A stretch of DNA of 64,000 nucleotides from assembly GCF_900116175.1 (NCBI RefSeq), contig NZ_FPCH01000002.1:124001-188000 (forward strand), read 5' to 3'. Every line of letters begins with the position of its first letter. Position 1 is the first letter of the stretch. A program made the position numbers and the translations under genes. Below, piece by piece: positions 25,362 through 34,132 of the stretch. Below the pieces are notes generated by a model that saw only the letters and a program-made list of their open reading frames with translations, did no database searches and was not told the DNA's origin. Source of the stretch: Hyphomicrobium facile. GTDB taxonomy: Bacteria; Pseudomonadota; Alphaproteobacteria; Rhizobiales; Hyphomicrobiaceae.

Positions 25362-26210
25362 ATGCTCGGCAAAGTCACCGCGACGACCGTTGCAACGCAG
25401 ACAATCGAAGGCGCCAACGGCGTTTGCTACGCCTATCGCCGGTTCGGCAATGCGAGCGACGTTCCGCTCGTTTTATTTCAGCATTTTACCGGCACGCTGG
25501 ATTTTTGGGATCCGGCACTGCTCGACGCTCTTGCGGCCGAGCGCGAGATCATCATCTTCAACAATACCGGCGTCGCCTCGACCAGCGGCACCACGCCGAG
25601 CACGGTCCAGCAGATGGCACGCGATGCGTTGACCTTCATAGACGCGCTAACGCTCAACAAGATCGACGTTCTCGGATTTTCGCTCGGCGGTTTCATCGCG
25701 CAGGACATCGCGCTTCTGCGCCCGCACCTCGTCCGCCGTCTCATTCTCGCAGGAACCGCACCGCAGGGCGGTCCCGGGCTTCATGGCTGGCGGCAAGATA
25801 TCTATGATGCCACGCATGCGGATAATCCTGGCGCAGGCACCCTGCTCTACATCATGTTCAAGCAGACGCCGACCAGCCAGGCGAAGGGCAACGAGTATCT
25901 CGGCCGCTTCATGGAGCGGAAGGATCGCGACGCGCCGGGAACACTGGCGACACGCGACGCGCAGTACGATGCGGTGGTGGAATGGGGTATACCCGACCAC
26001 AACAAGCTGGCGCGTCTTGCGGCCATTACCCAGCCGACGTTCGTCGCGAACGGCGACGCCGATTATATGTGTCCGACGCGCCTCACGCATCTGATGGGCG
26101 GCCTCATTCCGAACGCCCAGGTGAAGATCTACCCTGACGCTGGGCACGGCTTCCTCTGGCAGCACCACGGCGAGTTCGCAGCCGACGTAAATGCTTTTCT
26201 AGCGAGCTGA
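25362..26210 (+). CDS. Alpha/beta-fold hydrolase
   Basis: A 282-residue single-domain hydrolase. The nucleophile elbow is GFSLGG (Ser about 105), the acid is in NGDADYMCP and the His in DAGHGFLWQHH, so the triad is complete. It resembles esterases and haloperoxidase-like hydrolases, and the substrate is unknown. The ATG at 25362 has GGAG 7 nt upstream; an upstream in-frame ATG would run through the operator. It forms an operon with the DUF302 gene 7 nt downstream and is divergent from marR. Confidence 0.9.
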   Translation: MLGKVTATTVATQTIEGANGVCYAYRRFGNASDVPLVLFQHFTGTLDFWDPALLDALAAEREIIIFNNTGVASTSGTTPSTVQQMARDALTFIDALTLNKIDVLGFSLGGFIAQDIALLRPHLVRRLILAGTAPQGGPGLHGWRQDIYDATHADNPGAGTLLYIMFKQTPTSQAKGNEYLGRFMERKDRDAPGTLATRDAQYDAVVEWGIPDHNKLARLAAITQPTFVANGDADYMCPTRLTHLMGGLIPNAQVKIYPDAGHGFLWQHHGEFAADVNAFLAS

Positions 26211-26217
26211 GGAGCGC

Positions 26218-26742
26218 ATGAAAATGAAAGCCGAGGCCAAGATGGAGACACAGCCATTCACCGGCAAGCGCATCGTCGTTCGAACGCCGCGCGGCGTTGA
26301 CGACGTGCTGAACCGGTTTCGCAGCGTCATGGGATCGACCACCGTTCCCGACATCCTGGCCTTGGCGAAGGCATGGCCCAGCGAAGCGGAGTTCAAGCGA
26401 CAAGTCGAAGAGCGTTTCGTTGGTGAAAGCGGCTTCATGCTGTTTCATGTCATCGATCACAGCGGCTGGCTTCCGATCTACGGCATCAAGCGGCGGGCCG
26501 TGCGCTGGATCCTCGGCAATCCGCTGTTGGCGATCACGATGATCCGTCACGACATCACGGCGGGACTTTTCGCGCCCGTCGAGGTGCTGGTGACGGATAA
26601 TCTCGAAGGCGGAGGCTCGACGATAACGTACGTGCTGCCGTCGTCCCTTATGGTCATCGGCGAGAACAAGCCGCTGCTCGATGCGGCGCTCGATCTCGAC
26701 AAGAAACTCGCCGCTTTAGTCGCTCACGGCGCTGCGGACTAA
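26218..26742 (+). CDS. DUF302-domain protein
   Basis: A 174-residue protein with a C-terminal DUF302 domain (about residues 65-165; VIDHSGWLPIYG, LLAITMIRHDITAGLFAPVEVLV, GGSTITYVLPSS). DUF302 proteins are small alpha/beta proteins sometimes linked to heme or redox proteins but with no defined activity. It is transcribed 7 nt after the hydrolase gene and very likely shares MarR control. Start alternatives exist at residues 1, 3 and 9 (MKMKAEAKM), and the first is kept. Confidence 0.83.
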   Translation: MKMKAEAKMETQPFTGKRIVVRTPRGVDDVLNRFRSVMGSTTVPDILALAKAWPSEAEFKRQVEERFVGESGFMLFHVIDHSGWLPIYGIKRRAVRWILGNPLLAITMIRHDITAGLFAPVEVLVTDNLEGGGSTITYVLPSSLMVIGENKPLLDAALDLDKKLAALVAHGAAD

Positions 26743-26906
26743 TTGAGACGCAGATTGCGGCGGGCATAATCGCTCCGAGAAAAATCGATTTTCCAATATT
26801 TGCGAGCGCATTCGATCGTCAGCCTAAAAACTGGTTAGCGTGTTGAAACCATCACGCCCTGAGCAGGTTTGCTTTGAGGTTGGACAGACCGCAAAGGAGA
26901 TGACGA

Positions 26907-27164
26907 ATGAAGCTTGCGACAACGGCTGCACTCTTGGGCGCTAGCATGCTCGCGTTCACGGCGACGACGGCGTCGGCCGATATCGTCTGCAACGGTGACG
27001 GCGACTGCTGGCACGTCAAAGAGCGCCATAAATACTCCCCGGATTTGCATCTTCAGGTGCATCCGGACAGCTGGAAGTGGCGCGAATCCGAGGCTGCGCA
27101 CCACAGGTGGCGTGAGCACGAGGGCCACGGCTATTGGCGGGGTGGCGTGTGGGTCGACTTGTAA
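26907..27164 (+). CDS. Small secreted His/Trp-rich protein
   Basis: An 85-residue precursor. A clear Sec signal (MKLATTAALLGASMLAFTATTASA) is followed by about 60 residues rich in His (nine) and Trp, with two Cys close together (CNGDGDCWH). The pattern HHRWREHEGHGYWRGGVWV could bind metal. Similar small secreted proteins occur in Bradyrhizobium and relatives without a known role. It is a single gene, with AAAGGAG about 6 nt before the ATG. Confidence 0.8.
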   Translation: MKLATTAALLGASMLAFTATTASADIVCNGDGDCWHVKERHKYSPDLHLQVHPDSWKWRESEAAHHRWREHEGHGYWRGGVWVDL

Positions 27165-27190
27165 GATTTGCGAGATTGCCAAGCGCACAA

Positions 27191-27228
27191 AATAAAATGT
27201 CATCCTCGGGGAAGCCCGAGGATGACAT
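27191..27228 (-). terminator. Terminator of pccB
   Basis: A 14-bp perfect stem ATGTCATCCTCGGG (27197-27210) and CCCGAGGATGACAT (27215-27228) with a 4-nt loop, followed on the minus strand by TTTTATT. It lies 34 nt beyond the pccB stop. Confidence 0.85.
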
Positions 27229-27262
27229 CGATGGTTCGTCTGCTCGCGATTTTAGAGAAGCA

Positions 27263-28795
27263 TCACAACGGAATGTTGTCGTGCTTCTTCCACGGGTTCT
27301 CGAGGGTCTTGTTGCGCAGCATGTTGAGCGCGCGGCAGAGACGCTTTCTCGTTGCTGACGGTGTAATGACTTCGTCGATGTAGCCGCGCTCGGCTGCAAC
27401 GAAGGGGTTTGCAAAGCGCTTTTTATATTCGTCGATGCGCGTCTGGATTTTCACGGGGTCGGAAAGCTCCGAACGATAGAGAATTTCCGCCGCGCCCTTG
27501 GCACCCATGACCGCAATTTCAGCGGTCGGCCAGGCGTAGTTCACATCGCCGCGGATGTGCTTCGAACTCATAACGTCGTAGGCACCGCCGTAGGCCTTGC
27601 GGGTGATGACGGTCACCTTCGGCACGGTGGCTTCCGCAAACGCAAAGAGCAGTTTTGCGCCGTGCTTGATCAAGCCGCCGTATTCCTGCGCGGTTCCGGG
27701 CAGGAAACCCGGCACGTCGACGAAGGTCAGAATCGGGATATCGAAGCAGTCGCAGAAGCGAACGAAGCGTGCGGCCTTCCGCGAGGCGTCGCTGTCGAGA
27801 ACGCCGGCGAGGACCATCGGCTGGTTCGCGACGATACCGACGGTCGAGCCTTCCATGCGCGCAAAGCCCGTGACGATGTTCTTCGCGAAGGCTTCCTGGA
27901 TTTCGAAGAAGTCGGCTTCGTCGACGACCTTCAGGATCAGTTCCTTGATGTCGTAGGGCTTGTTCGGATTGTCCGGGATGATCGTATCAAGCGAATGGTC
28001 GAGGCGATCCGGGCTGTCGTGGGTCGGAATCACCGGGACGCCCGCCTTGTTGCTCGACGGCAGGAAATCCATCAACCGGCGCATCTGCAGGAGCGCTTCG
28101 AGATCGTTCTCGTAGGCTTTGTCGGCGATCGACGACTTCGTCGTGTGAACCTTGGCGCCGCCGAGCTCTTCCGCCGTCACGTTCTCGTTCGTCACGGTTT
28201 TGACGACGTCGGGACCGGTGACGAACATATAGCTCGTGTCTTTCACCATGAAGATGAAGTCGGTCATCGCCGGCGAGTAGACGTCGCCGCCTGCGCATGG
28301 GCCCATGATCACCGAGATCTGGGGAATGACGCCTGATGCCAAAACGTTGCGCTGGAACACTTCGCCGTAGCCGCCGAGGGCATCGACGCCCTCCTGAATG
28401 CGGGCGCCGCCGGCGTCGAAAACACCGACGATCGGCGCGCGGTTCTTGAGCGCCATGTCCTGAATCTTGGTGATCTTCTTGGCGTGCGTCTCGGAGAGCG
28501 AGCCGCCCATGACCGTGAAGTCCTTGGCGAAAACGTAAACGACGCGGCCGTTAATCGTGCCCCAGCCGGTAACGACGCCGTCTCCCGGGACCTTCGTTTT
28601 TTCCATTCCGAAGTCGGTGCAGCGATGCTCGACGTACATGTCGAACTCTTCGAACGAGCCTTCGTCCATCAGAAGCTCGATGCGTTCCCGCGCCGTCAGC
28701 TTGCCCTTGGCGTGCTGGGCGTCGATCCGGGCGCGGCCACCGCCGAGACGGGCGTTGTCGCGACGCTTCTCAAGCTCATCGATAATGTCTTTCAT
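27263..28795 (-). CDS. pccB: Propionyl-CoA carboxylase beta subunit (carboxyltransferase)
   Basis: A 510-residue carboxyltransferase that moves CO2 from biotin to propionyl-CoA, feeding the methylmalonyl-CoA route. The length and C-terminus (KKHDNIPL) are those of PccB. N- and C-terminal crotonase-like halves are intact: [17 protein letters not shown] with [12 protein letters not shown], and [26 protein letters not shown] with [13 protein letters not shown]. The ATG at 28795 starts [12 protein letters not shown], matching the family; longer in-frame codons upstream are not protein-like. The biotin-carrying alpha subunit is not nearby. It may link to PHA metabolism through propionyl-CoA, an inference. 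Confidence 0.93.
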   Translation of the reverse strand: MKDIIDELEKRRDNARLGGGRARIDAQHAKGKLTARERIELLMDEGSFEEFDMYVEHRCTDFGMEKTKVPGDGVVTGWGTINGRVVYVFAKDFTVMGGSLSETHAKKITKIQDMALKNRAPIVGVFDAGGARIQEGVDALGGYGEVFQRNVLASGVIPQISVIMGPCAGGDVYSPAMTDFIFMVKDTSYMFVTGPDVVKTVTNENVTAEELGGAKVHTTKSSIADKAYENDLEALLQMRRLMDFLPSSNKAGVPVIPTHDSPDRLDHSLDTIIPDNPNKPYDIKELILKVVDEADFFEIQEAFAKNIVTGFARMEGSTVGIVANQPMVLAGVLDSDASRKAARFVRFCDCFDIPILTFVDVPGFLPGTAQEYGGLIKHGAKLLFAFAEATVPKVTVITRKAYGGAYDVMSSKHIRGDVNYAWPTAEIAVMGAKGAAEILYRSELSDPVKIQTRIDEYKKRFANPFVAAERGYIDEVITPSATRKRLCRALNMLRNKTLENPWKKHDNIPL

Positions 28796-28931
28796 GGAAC
28801 CCCTGGCTGGCTCGGGAAAAATATGCTGGAACGGCTCTCTAGCATGGCTCCGATACAGCGCAAACGCTGAGTTGTCGCGAACCCCGGCGAGGGGTTCCGG
28901 CGGTCGCCTCAGGCTCGAAATCAGCCGCTTT

Positions 28932-29627
28932 TCAGGGGTGCGAGACCGGGTCAGTGGCGAGACGGGTGGCAAGATCGGTAATCTTTACCTCAACGAAGCC
29001 CGCGCCTCGGATCGGCTCAATCACGATCGAATGCCCTCGCCCGGCCGCCCAAGCCAATGTCGAGCCCACGAAGTCGGCGATCGGATCGGCGACGACGCGC
29101 TTTCCGGCCAGCTTTTTCATGTGAGCTTCGGCGTCGGAGCGGGTGGAGAAGACGTGCAGCCGTTCGGCTGACCGCGGCTTCTCGGTGCCCGGCGTCAACA
29201 TGGGGCTGTCCTCGCCCCCGACGTAATAGACCTCGCCTTTCTGGCGGGCGGCGGCAGCGTAGAGGGGCACGGCCTCCAGCTTCAGCCGGATGATGAGGTC
29301 TCTGGGATCGATCTCGGCCTCGATCGGGTCCGAGACCCAATCGGTTCCGACGAAGCCTTTCGCCGTCGCTATACCCGGCAGAATGTCGGTTACGAAGACT
29401 TCGAGCGTGATGTCCTGAAGCTTGCTGTTGCCGGCCAGCGCCTCGGCCCAGCGCTCGGCTTCGATGGGGCTCGACCAGAAGAGCTGGACCGTGCGCCCCG
29501 AAACTTTCTGCGACGGAACGGAAGCGATCTCTTCGTCGGCGAGGGTTAGCACGCGGCCTTCCGCCACCGCCCGGCGGATGAACCGGTCGCGTTGCGCTAG
29601 CTCTGGAATGCGCGGCGCATTGAGCAT
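28932..29627 (-). CDS. DUF2750-like protein
   Basis: A 231-residue cytoplasmic protein. The N-terminal half shows the DUF2750 pattern: a sheet-helix start (VLTLADEEI), [15 protein letters not shown], then [21 protein letters not shown]. The C-terminal half (about 135-225) starts EVYYVGG and contains [15 protein letters not shown], which looks like a second, SseB-like or duplicated module. No catalytic residues are evident. It is separated from pccB by 136 nt on the same strand. Confidence 0.72.
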   Translation of the reverse strand: MLNAPRIPELAQRDRFIRRAVAEGRVLTLADEEIASVPSQKVSGRTVQLFWSSPIEAERWAEALAGNSKLQDITLEVFVTDILPGIATAKGFVGTDWVSDPIEAEIDPRDLIIRLKLEAVPLYAAAARQKGEVYYVGGEDSPMLTPGTEKPRSAERLHVFSTRSDAEAHMKKLAGKRVVADPIADFVGSTLAWAAGRGHSIVIEPIRGAGFVEVKITDLATRLATDPVSHP

Positions 29628-29840
29628 GAGTATCGGTTCCGTCGACCCGAATCAGTGGGGAAATGTTGGCGCGAAATGCGCGTTAAGAGCAAGCCGGTCT
29701 CGCGTGCAACTCGCCGATTACCAAACATTCCGATCGGTCAAGGGCGGCCTTCTGGCCTTGATTTGTCACCCAGGGCTCCATAGATTGGCTTCTTCAATAA
29801 CTTGGAGTGGCTTGGACGCGATCCGTCGGCCGAGAATGTC

Positions 29841-31139
29841 TTGACCGAACTGCTGATTGTCCTGGGCCTCATTCTCCTTAACGGCCTTTTTGCGCTTTCC
29901 GAGCTGGCAGTCGTCTCTGCCCGGCGTCCGCGCCTGCAGGCCATGGCCAACTCAGGCCGGCATGGCGCTCAGAGCGCCCTGGCGCTGTCCGCCGATCCCG
30001 GACGCTTCCTATCTGCGGTTCAAATCGGAATCACCCTGATCGGCATCATCAACGGTGCTTACTCGGGCGAGACCTTCGGCGAATATGCATCCGCTTACCT
30101 GCAAGACCTCGGATTTGGCCGAGCGGTGGCCGATCCGGTGGGGTTCGGCGTCGTTATCGCGGTCATCACCTATCTTTCGGTCATCGCCGGCGAGTTGGTG
30201 CCGAAGACTTTGGCGCTCCGCAATGCCGAGGGCATCGCCTGCGCAGTCGCTCCGATCATGACGTGGTTCGCCACTGCTGCGGGACCGGTGGTTTGGCTGC
30301 TCGACAGGTCTACCCAACTGGTCTTTCGCGTTTTGGGACTTTCGCGAGAAAGAGAAAGCCGGGTCACCGACGAAGAGATCAAGACCTTGATCTCCGAGGC
30401 CGAAACAGCTGGCGTGCTGGAGAGCGGCGAAGGCGAACTCATCTCGGGCGTCATGCGCTTGGCCGACAGAGCCGTCATCGGCCTCATGACGCCGCGTACC
30501 GACGTCGACTGGATCGACATCCACTCGTCCGAAGCCGACATGAAAGAGCGGCTGATTTCCACACCGCACTCGCGTTTGCCTGCCGGCGAGGGCTCGACCG
30601 ACAAATTGATCGGCGTGGTGCAGACGCGCGAACTGCTCGCCGGGCTTCTCGCGGGCAAACCGTTCGAGGTCGCCGCCTATATCCGCAAAGCGCCGATGAT
30701 TCCCGAGACGACGTCTGCACTCGACGTTTTGTCCGTATTGCGGGATGCGGAAGTGCCGATGGCGCTGATCCACGACGAGTATGGAGAATTCGAAGGCCTG
30801 GTGACGCCGGCCGACATTCTGGAAGCGATCGCGGGCGTATTCAAATCCGACGCCGAAGGTTATGAGCCGCATGCCGTGGAACGCGACGACGGTTCCTGGC
30901 TGTTGTCGGGGTCCATGCCGGTCGACGAAATGGCCGATAAGATCGGTACCGAGCTTCCGGAAAACCGTTCGTACGAGACTGTCGCCGGGTTTGTGCTGGC
31001 GCAACTGCAGCACATCCCGAAAACCGGCGAGCACGTGGATATCAACGGATGGCGATTTGAGGTCGTCGATCTCGACGGCCGGCGAATAGACAAGGTGCTC
31101 GCGAGCCGCTTAACACAACTGCGCCGGCTCGCGCCCTAG
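29841..31139 (+). CDS. CNNM/CorC-type membrane protein with CBS pair (hemolysin family)
   Basis: About 432 residues. An N-terminal DUF21 domain with four membrane helices (LLNGLFALSELAVVSARRPRLQ is the hallmark start; GELVPKTLALRN is the conserved DUF21 motif) precedes a CBS pair (about 205-330, LMTPRTDVDWID and DEYGEFEGLVTPADILEAI) and a C-terminal CorC_HlyC domain (about 345-430). Related proteins affect Mg2+/Co2+ efflux. The start is uncertain: the TTG at 29841 gives the family N-terminus TELLIVLGLILLNG, and a TTG at 29802 is also in frame. It converges with the ATP12 gene. Confidence 0.88.
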   Translation: MTELLIVLGLILLNGLFALSELAVVSARRPRLQAMANSGRHGAQSALALSADPGRFLSAVQIGITLIGIINGAYSGETFGEYASAYLQDLGFGRAVADPVGFGVVIAVITYLSVIAGELVPKTLALRNAEGIACAVAPIMTWFATAAGPVVWLLDRSTQLVFRVLGLSRERESRVTDEEIKTLISEAETAGVLESGEGELISGVMRLADRAVIGLMTPRTDVDWIDIHSSEADMKERLISTPHSRLPAGEGSTDKLIGVVQTRELLAGLLAGKPFEVAAYIRKAPMIPETTSALDVLSVLRDAEVPMALIHDEYGEFEGLVTPADILEAIAGVFKSDAEGYEPHAVERDDGSWLLSGSMPVDEMADKIGTELPENRSYETVAGFVLAQLQHIPKTGEHVDINGWRFEVVDLDGRRIDKVLASRLTQLRRLAP

Positions 31140-31933
31140 GACGCCGAAGCCGTCAGCTCGAGGAAGCGGTTTGCGGAATCGAATTCGGCTTTGCGGCCGC
31201 GGCGTCTCGCTGAAGCTTCAGCATCCTCGCCCCAGACCGAGATCTGATAATCTTCATCGACATGCGCGGCTTTCCACGCGGCGTCGGGGCTCAGCCACTG
31301 CCGGAACACGGCCAGCGTTATCAGAGCCGATCCGGTCAACGTCGTCAGCACATGAAGCGCCGTCAGCCGGAAGGCGTCGTGCGGTAATGCCTTCGAGAAT
31401 GCAGCGAGCGAGGCTTCGGGCTGGGCAACATGCACGACGCCCGCCACGACCTCGAAATGCGCCGGAAGCGTCGTGTTCGCCCAGGCGACGATCGGGTCCC
31501 AGTGCTCGGATTGGCTTTCGACGAGTTTCGGCGGCATCTTTGCCCGGTAACAGACGAGATCGCTTCCCGCATAGGCGGTGATGTCGGCTGCGACCGCTTC
31601 GAGCGTATCGGCGACGGCGTCGATCGCCGTATTGGCGAAGCGCGTCAGCGGCATCTTTGCCGGATCGATAACCTCGGCCTGCGCCCGCCATTCCGCGGCG
31701 ATGGCTTCGGCCAGCGCTCGCGTCGGAAGGGCAAGCTGCCGCTTCTTCGGCGTCTTGATCGCGCGACCATCCAGAAGAACCTGGAACGGTGCAACGTCTC
31801 CGACGCTAACTTCTTTATAGAAGCGCTTCGGGAGCGGCTTCTTGAGACTATCGGTGATGGCACTGCGGGGGCCTCCCGAAGCGCGATCCGCGCTGGCGCC
31901 GCCAGCATCACCCTTGCCGTTCCCCGTGCTCAT
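31136..31933 (-). CDS. ATP12-family F1-ATPase assembly chaperone
   Basis: A 265-residue homologue of mitochondrial ATP12, which binds F1 alpha subunits during F1 assembly; bacterial members are confined mainly to alphaproteobacteria. Family features are RFYKEVSVGD, PFQVLLDGRAIKTPKK, MPLTRFANTAID and SDLVCYRA, then VDEDYQISVWGEDAEA near the C-terminus. A 35-residue Gly/Ser/Ala-rich leader precedes the conserved part. Its ATG overlaps the HAD gene stop by 4 nt (ATGA), so the two are translationally coupled. Confidence 0.93.
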   Translation of the reverse strand: MSTGNGKGDAGGASADRASGGPRSAITDSLKKPLPKRFYKEVSVGDVAPFQVLLDGRAIKTPKKRQLALPTRALAEAIAAEWRAQAEVIDPAKMPLTRFANTAIDAVADTLEAVAADITAYAGSDLVCYRAKMPPKLVESQSEHWDPIVAWANTTLPAHFEVVAGVVHVAQPEASLAAFSKALPHDAFRLTALHVLTTLTGSALITLAVFRQWLSPDAAWKAAHVDEDYQISVWGEDAEASARRRGRKAEFDSANRFLELTASAS

Positions 31934-32610
31934 GCTTCGCAGCTTTCTGTGGCGAATACCTGTTCGATTGCGGCGGGCAGATCCTCGAAACGTTCGATGA
32001 TCACATGCGCGCCTGCTTCGGTCAGCATGGCGACTTCGTGATAGCCCCAGGCGACGCCGATCGCTGCCACTCCTGCAGCGCGCGCCATCTCCATGTCGTA
32101 AGTCGTGTCGCCGATCATAACGGTGAGATCGGGCGTCGTGCCGGTTTCAGTCATGGCGCGCAGCAGCATCGAGGGATGCGGCTTCGACGGATGATCGTCC
32201 GCGGTCTGAATGGTCGAGAAGCTCTCGTGCCAGCCTTCGCGACTGAACAGCCGGTCGACGCCACGGCGCGACTTGCCCGTCGCTATCCCCAAAAGGTGAT
32301 CGTCCCGCAACGCGAGATGCGCAATCGTTTCCTTGGCGAGCGGGAACAGGATCTCGGTTTCCGACGGATCGTGCTTCAAATCGCGGAAGGCCGACTTGTA
32401 GCGTTCGGCGAGTTCGGCTCGCGTCGCGCGGTCGTGATCGGGCGCAAGGGCTGCGAATGCTTCCGGCAGCGACAAACCGACGACCGAGAGCGTAGCGGCA
32501 CGCGACGGGGCGACCAATCCCAGCGATGAGAATGCGTGATCCATCGACAGCACGATGCCAGCCTGGCTATCGACGATCGTGCCGTCGCAATCGAAAACAA
32601 TGAGCTTCAT
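31930..32610 (-). CDS. HAD-IA hydrolase (phosphoglycolate phosphatase-like)
   Basis: A 226-residue haloacid dehalogenase superfamily phosphatase. Motif I is FDCDGTIVD (nucleophile Asp7, acid Asp9), motif II is GIATGKS, and the motif III Lys is in SKPHPSM with motif IV IGDTTYDMEMARAAG. A helical cap typical of subclass IA lies between. In alphaproteobacteria this gene commonly sits between rluC and the ATP12 gene. The substrate may be phosphoglycolate or a similar small phosphate ester. Confidence 0.88.
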   Translation of the reverse strand: MKLIVFDCDGTIVDSQAGIVLSMDHAFSSLGLVAPSRAATLSVVGLSLPEAFAALAPDHDRATRAELAERYKSAFRDLKHDPSETEILFPLAKETIAHLALRDDHLLGIATGKSRRGVDRLFSREGWHESFSTIQTADDHPSKPHPSMLLRAMTETGTTPDLTVMIGDTTYDMEMARAAGVAAIGVAWGYHEVAMLTEAGAHVIIERFEDLPAAIEQVFATESCEA

Positions 32611-32647
32611 GGGGGGTATTTAGCGACGCATGCGGCCCTGTGCAACG

Positions 32648-32956
32648 TCAGCGATCTTCGGGTGGTATGGCCCTGATTTTGGCCAAGAATTTCGCATGTG
32701 CGGCGGCGTCCACCGGCTTGTGCCTAATAACGGTGCTGGCCGGGTCCTTGCCGAGATAGTTGTCGCCCCGCCAGTTCACCGATGGACGGACCGGTCGCGG
32801 GGCAAAGCCGCCTCCGCAATTCGGGCATACGTTTTGGAGGACATTGTCCACGCACTCCGCGCAGAACGTGCATTCGTAAGAGCAAATCCGCGCTTCTGTC
32901 GCCTCTGGGGGCAACGCGCGATTGCAATGCTCACAAGTCGGTCTGAGTTCCAGCAT
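32648..32956 (-). CDS. DUF1272-domain Cys-rich protein
   Basis: A 102-residue protein. The N-terminal 50 residues contain eight cysteines in paired CxxC-type arrangements (CEHC, CSYECTFCAECV, CPNCGG), probably binding two zinc ions. This is the DUF1272 pattern. The C-terminus is basic and unstructured. The ATG at 32956 (MLELRPTCEHC) is the family start and lies 11 nt after the HxlR stop, so the two form an operon. Confidence 0.88.
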   Translation of the reverse strand: MLELRPTCEHCNRALPPEATEARICSYECTFCAECVDNVLQNVCPNCGGGFAPRPVRPSVNWRGDNYLGKDPASTVIRHKPVDAAAHAKFLAKIRAIPPEDR

Positions 32957-32967
32957 GGGACCGCCCT

Positions 32968-33666
32968 CTACGCGACCAGCTTGTCGATCTTGGCGAACGT
33001 GCTGAGGCGCATCCAAGACGCCAAGCTGGCCTCGAGCTGCTTGCTGCCTGTGATGACGAGCTTATTCGCCTCTCGAGCCTTGCCGAATGTCGTATAACCC
33101 ATCCAGACCTCGGTCATCGTCCTCAGATCGGTCGACAGGTAAAGGTCGACGTCGAAGCCCGGATCGACCCAGCACAAATCGACGGGCTTTCCCGGCTCGA
33201 CGATCAGCCACCAATTTCGTTGCGCCTCGCGCTGATCTTTGAACATGACCTGGATCGTGCTCCGCCGGCGCGGCATGGGCTTGGGATCGATGCGGCGGCG
33301 CATATCCCACATCAGAAGATTAGGATCGACATTGGCCAATGATGCTTCGGTCTCGATCCACCTCTGTCCCCAAGCGCCAACGGCTTCGATGACGGGCCGC
33401 AGATCGCTTCCCGCCTTGGTCAAGCGGTACTCGAACGTCTCCGGCTCGCCCGGCACTTGAACGCGCGACACGATACCCGCGGCTTCGAGGTCTTTCAGGC
33501 GCTTCGAGAGAAGTGCCGGCGACATCCTCGGCACGCCGCGCCGCAGCTCGTTGAAGCGGGTCGACCCGACGACAAGCTCCCGAACGAGAACAAGAGTCCA
33601 GCGGGCGCCAAGGATCTCCGCTGCCATCGCAACAGGGCAGAACTGATTGTAGCTCGTCTCGGCCAT
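32968..33666 (-). CDS. HxlR-family regulator with C-terminal SCP2-like domain
   Basis: A 232-residue regulator. The winged-helix part (about 5-105) has the HxlR signature: CPVAMAAEILGARWTLVLVRELV, then RFNELRRGVPRMSPALLSKRLKDLE. The extra C-terminal 110 residues resemble a sterol-carrier-like ligand pocket found in longer HxlR proteins. It lies divergent to a small tautomerase gene, its probable target, with palindrome AGTTC-GT-GAACT in the gap. Confidence 0.88.
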   Translation of the reverse strand: MAETSYNQFCPVAMAAEILGARWTLVLVRELVVGSTRFNELRRGVPRMSPALLSKRLKDLEAAGIVSRVQVPGEPETFEYRLTKAGSDLRPVIEAVGAWGQRWIETEASLANVDPNLLMWDMRRRIDPKPMPRRRSTIQVMFKDQREAQRNWWLIVEPGKPVDLCWVDPGFDVDLYLSTDLRTMTEVWMGYTTFGKAREANKLVITGSKQLEASLASWMRLSTFAKIDKLVA

Positions 33667-33751
33667 GGGTCGCTCCCCTGACGCAGGTTCGGCGCCAAAT
33701 TACGCGAGGTGTACCCGCCACGCCAGTTCAGGATCTGTACCGGGAGGATTC

Positions 33752-33763
33752 AGTTCGTGAACT
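33752..33763. promoter_or_regulatory. Candidate HxlR operator
   Basis: AGTTC-GT-GAACT is a perfect inverted repeat in the 189-nt intergenic region between the HxlR gene and the tautomerase gene. Confidence 0.45.
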
Positions 33764-33855
33764 AGCCGCTTCGTCAGTGAACGTGGAATGTGCGGTCACG
33801 CGGCGGGACAAATCCCCAAAGCGCCGCCCAACTGAACAGTCGAAAAGGAACCATT

Positions 33856-34077
33856 ATGCCACTCGTCGACATCCAGCTTATCGAAGGCGTCTTCGACAAA
33901 AGCCAGAAGCAGGCCATGATCAAGAAAATCACCGATGCGATGGTCGAAATCGAAAGTGAAGCCATGCGCGGTGTAACCTGGGTGCGCGTGCACGAGGTCG
34001 CAAGCGGAAACTGGGGCATTGGCGGCAAAGGGCTGACGACAGCCGACGTGAAAGCGCTCCAGACCCAAGTGAGATGA
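33856..34077 (+). CDS. 4-oxalocrotonate tautomerase-like protein
   Basis: A 73-residue member of the tautomerase superfamily. After removal of Met the catalytic Pro1 is exposed (MPLVDIQLIEG), and helix and strand order match, with a conserved second half (VTWVRVHEVASGNWGIGGKGLT). The ATG at 33856 has AAGGAA 5 nt upstream. It probably catalyses keto-enol tautomerisation of an unknown aromatic-degradation product. The divergent HxlR regulator supports inducible expression. Confidence 0.88.
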   Translation: MPLVDIQLIEGVFDKSQKQAMIKKITDAMVEIESEAMRGVTWVRVHEVASGNWGIGGKGLTTADVKALQTQVR

Positions 34078-34083
34078 CGGCGT

Positions 34084-34128
34084 CGAGGCTCCCGGCAGGC
34101 ACCAGCGCCCGGAGCCTCGCGTGCTTTT
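34084..34128 (+). terminator. Rho-independent terminator of tautomerase gene
   Basis: A 9-bp stem CGAGGCTCC (34084-34092) and GGAGCCTCG (34111-34119), an 18-nt loop, then CGTGCTTTT. It lies between the convergent tautomerase and rluC genes. Confidence 0.7.
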
Positions 34129-34132
34129 CGAT

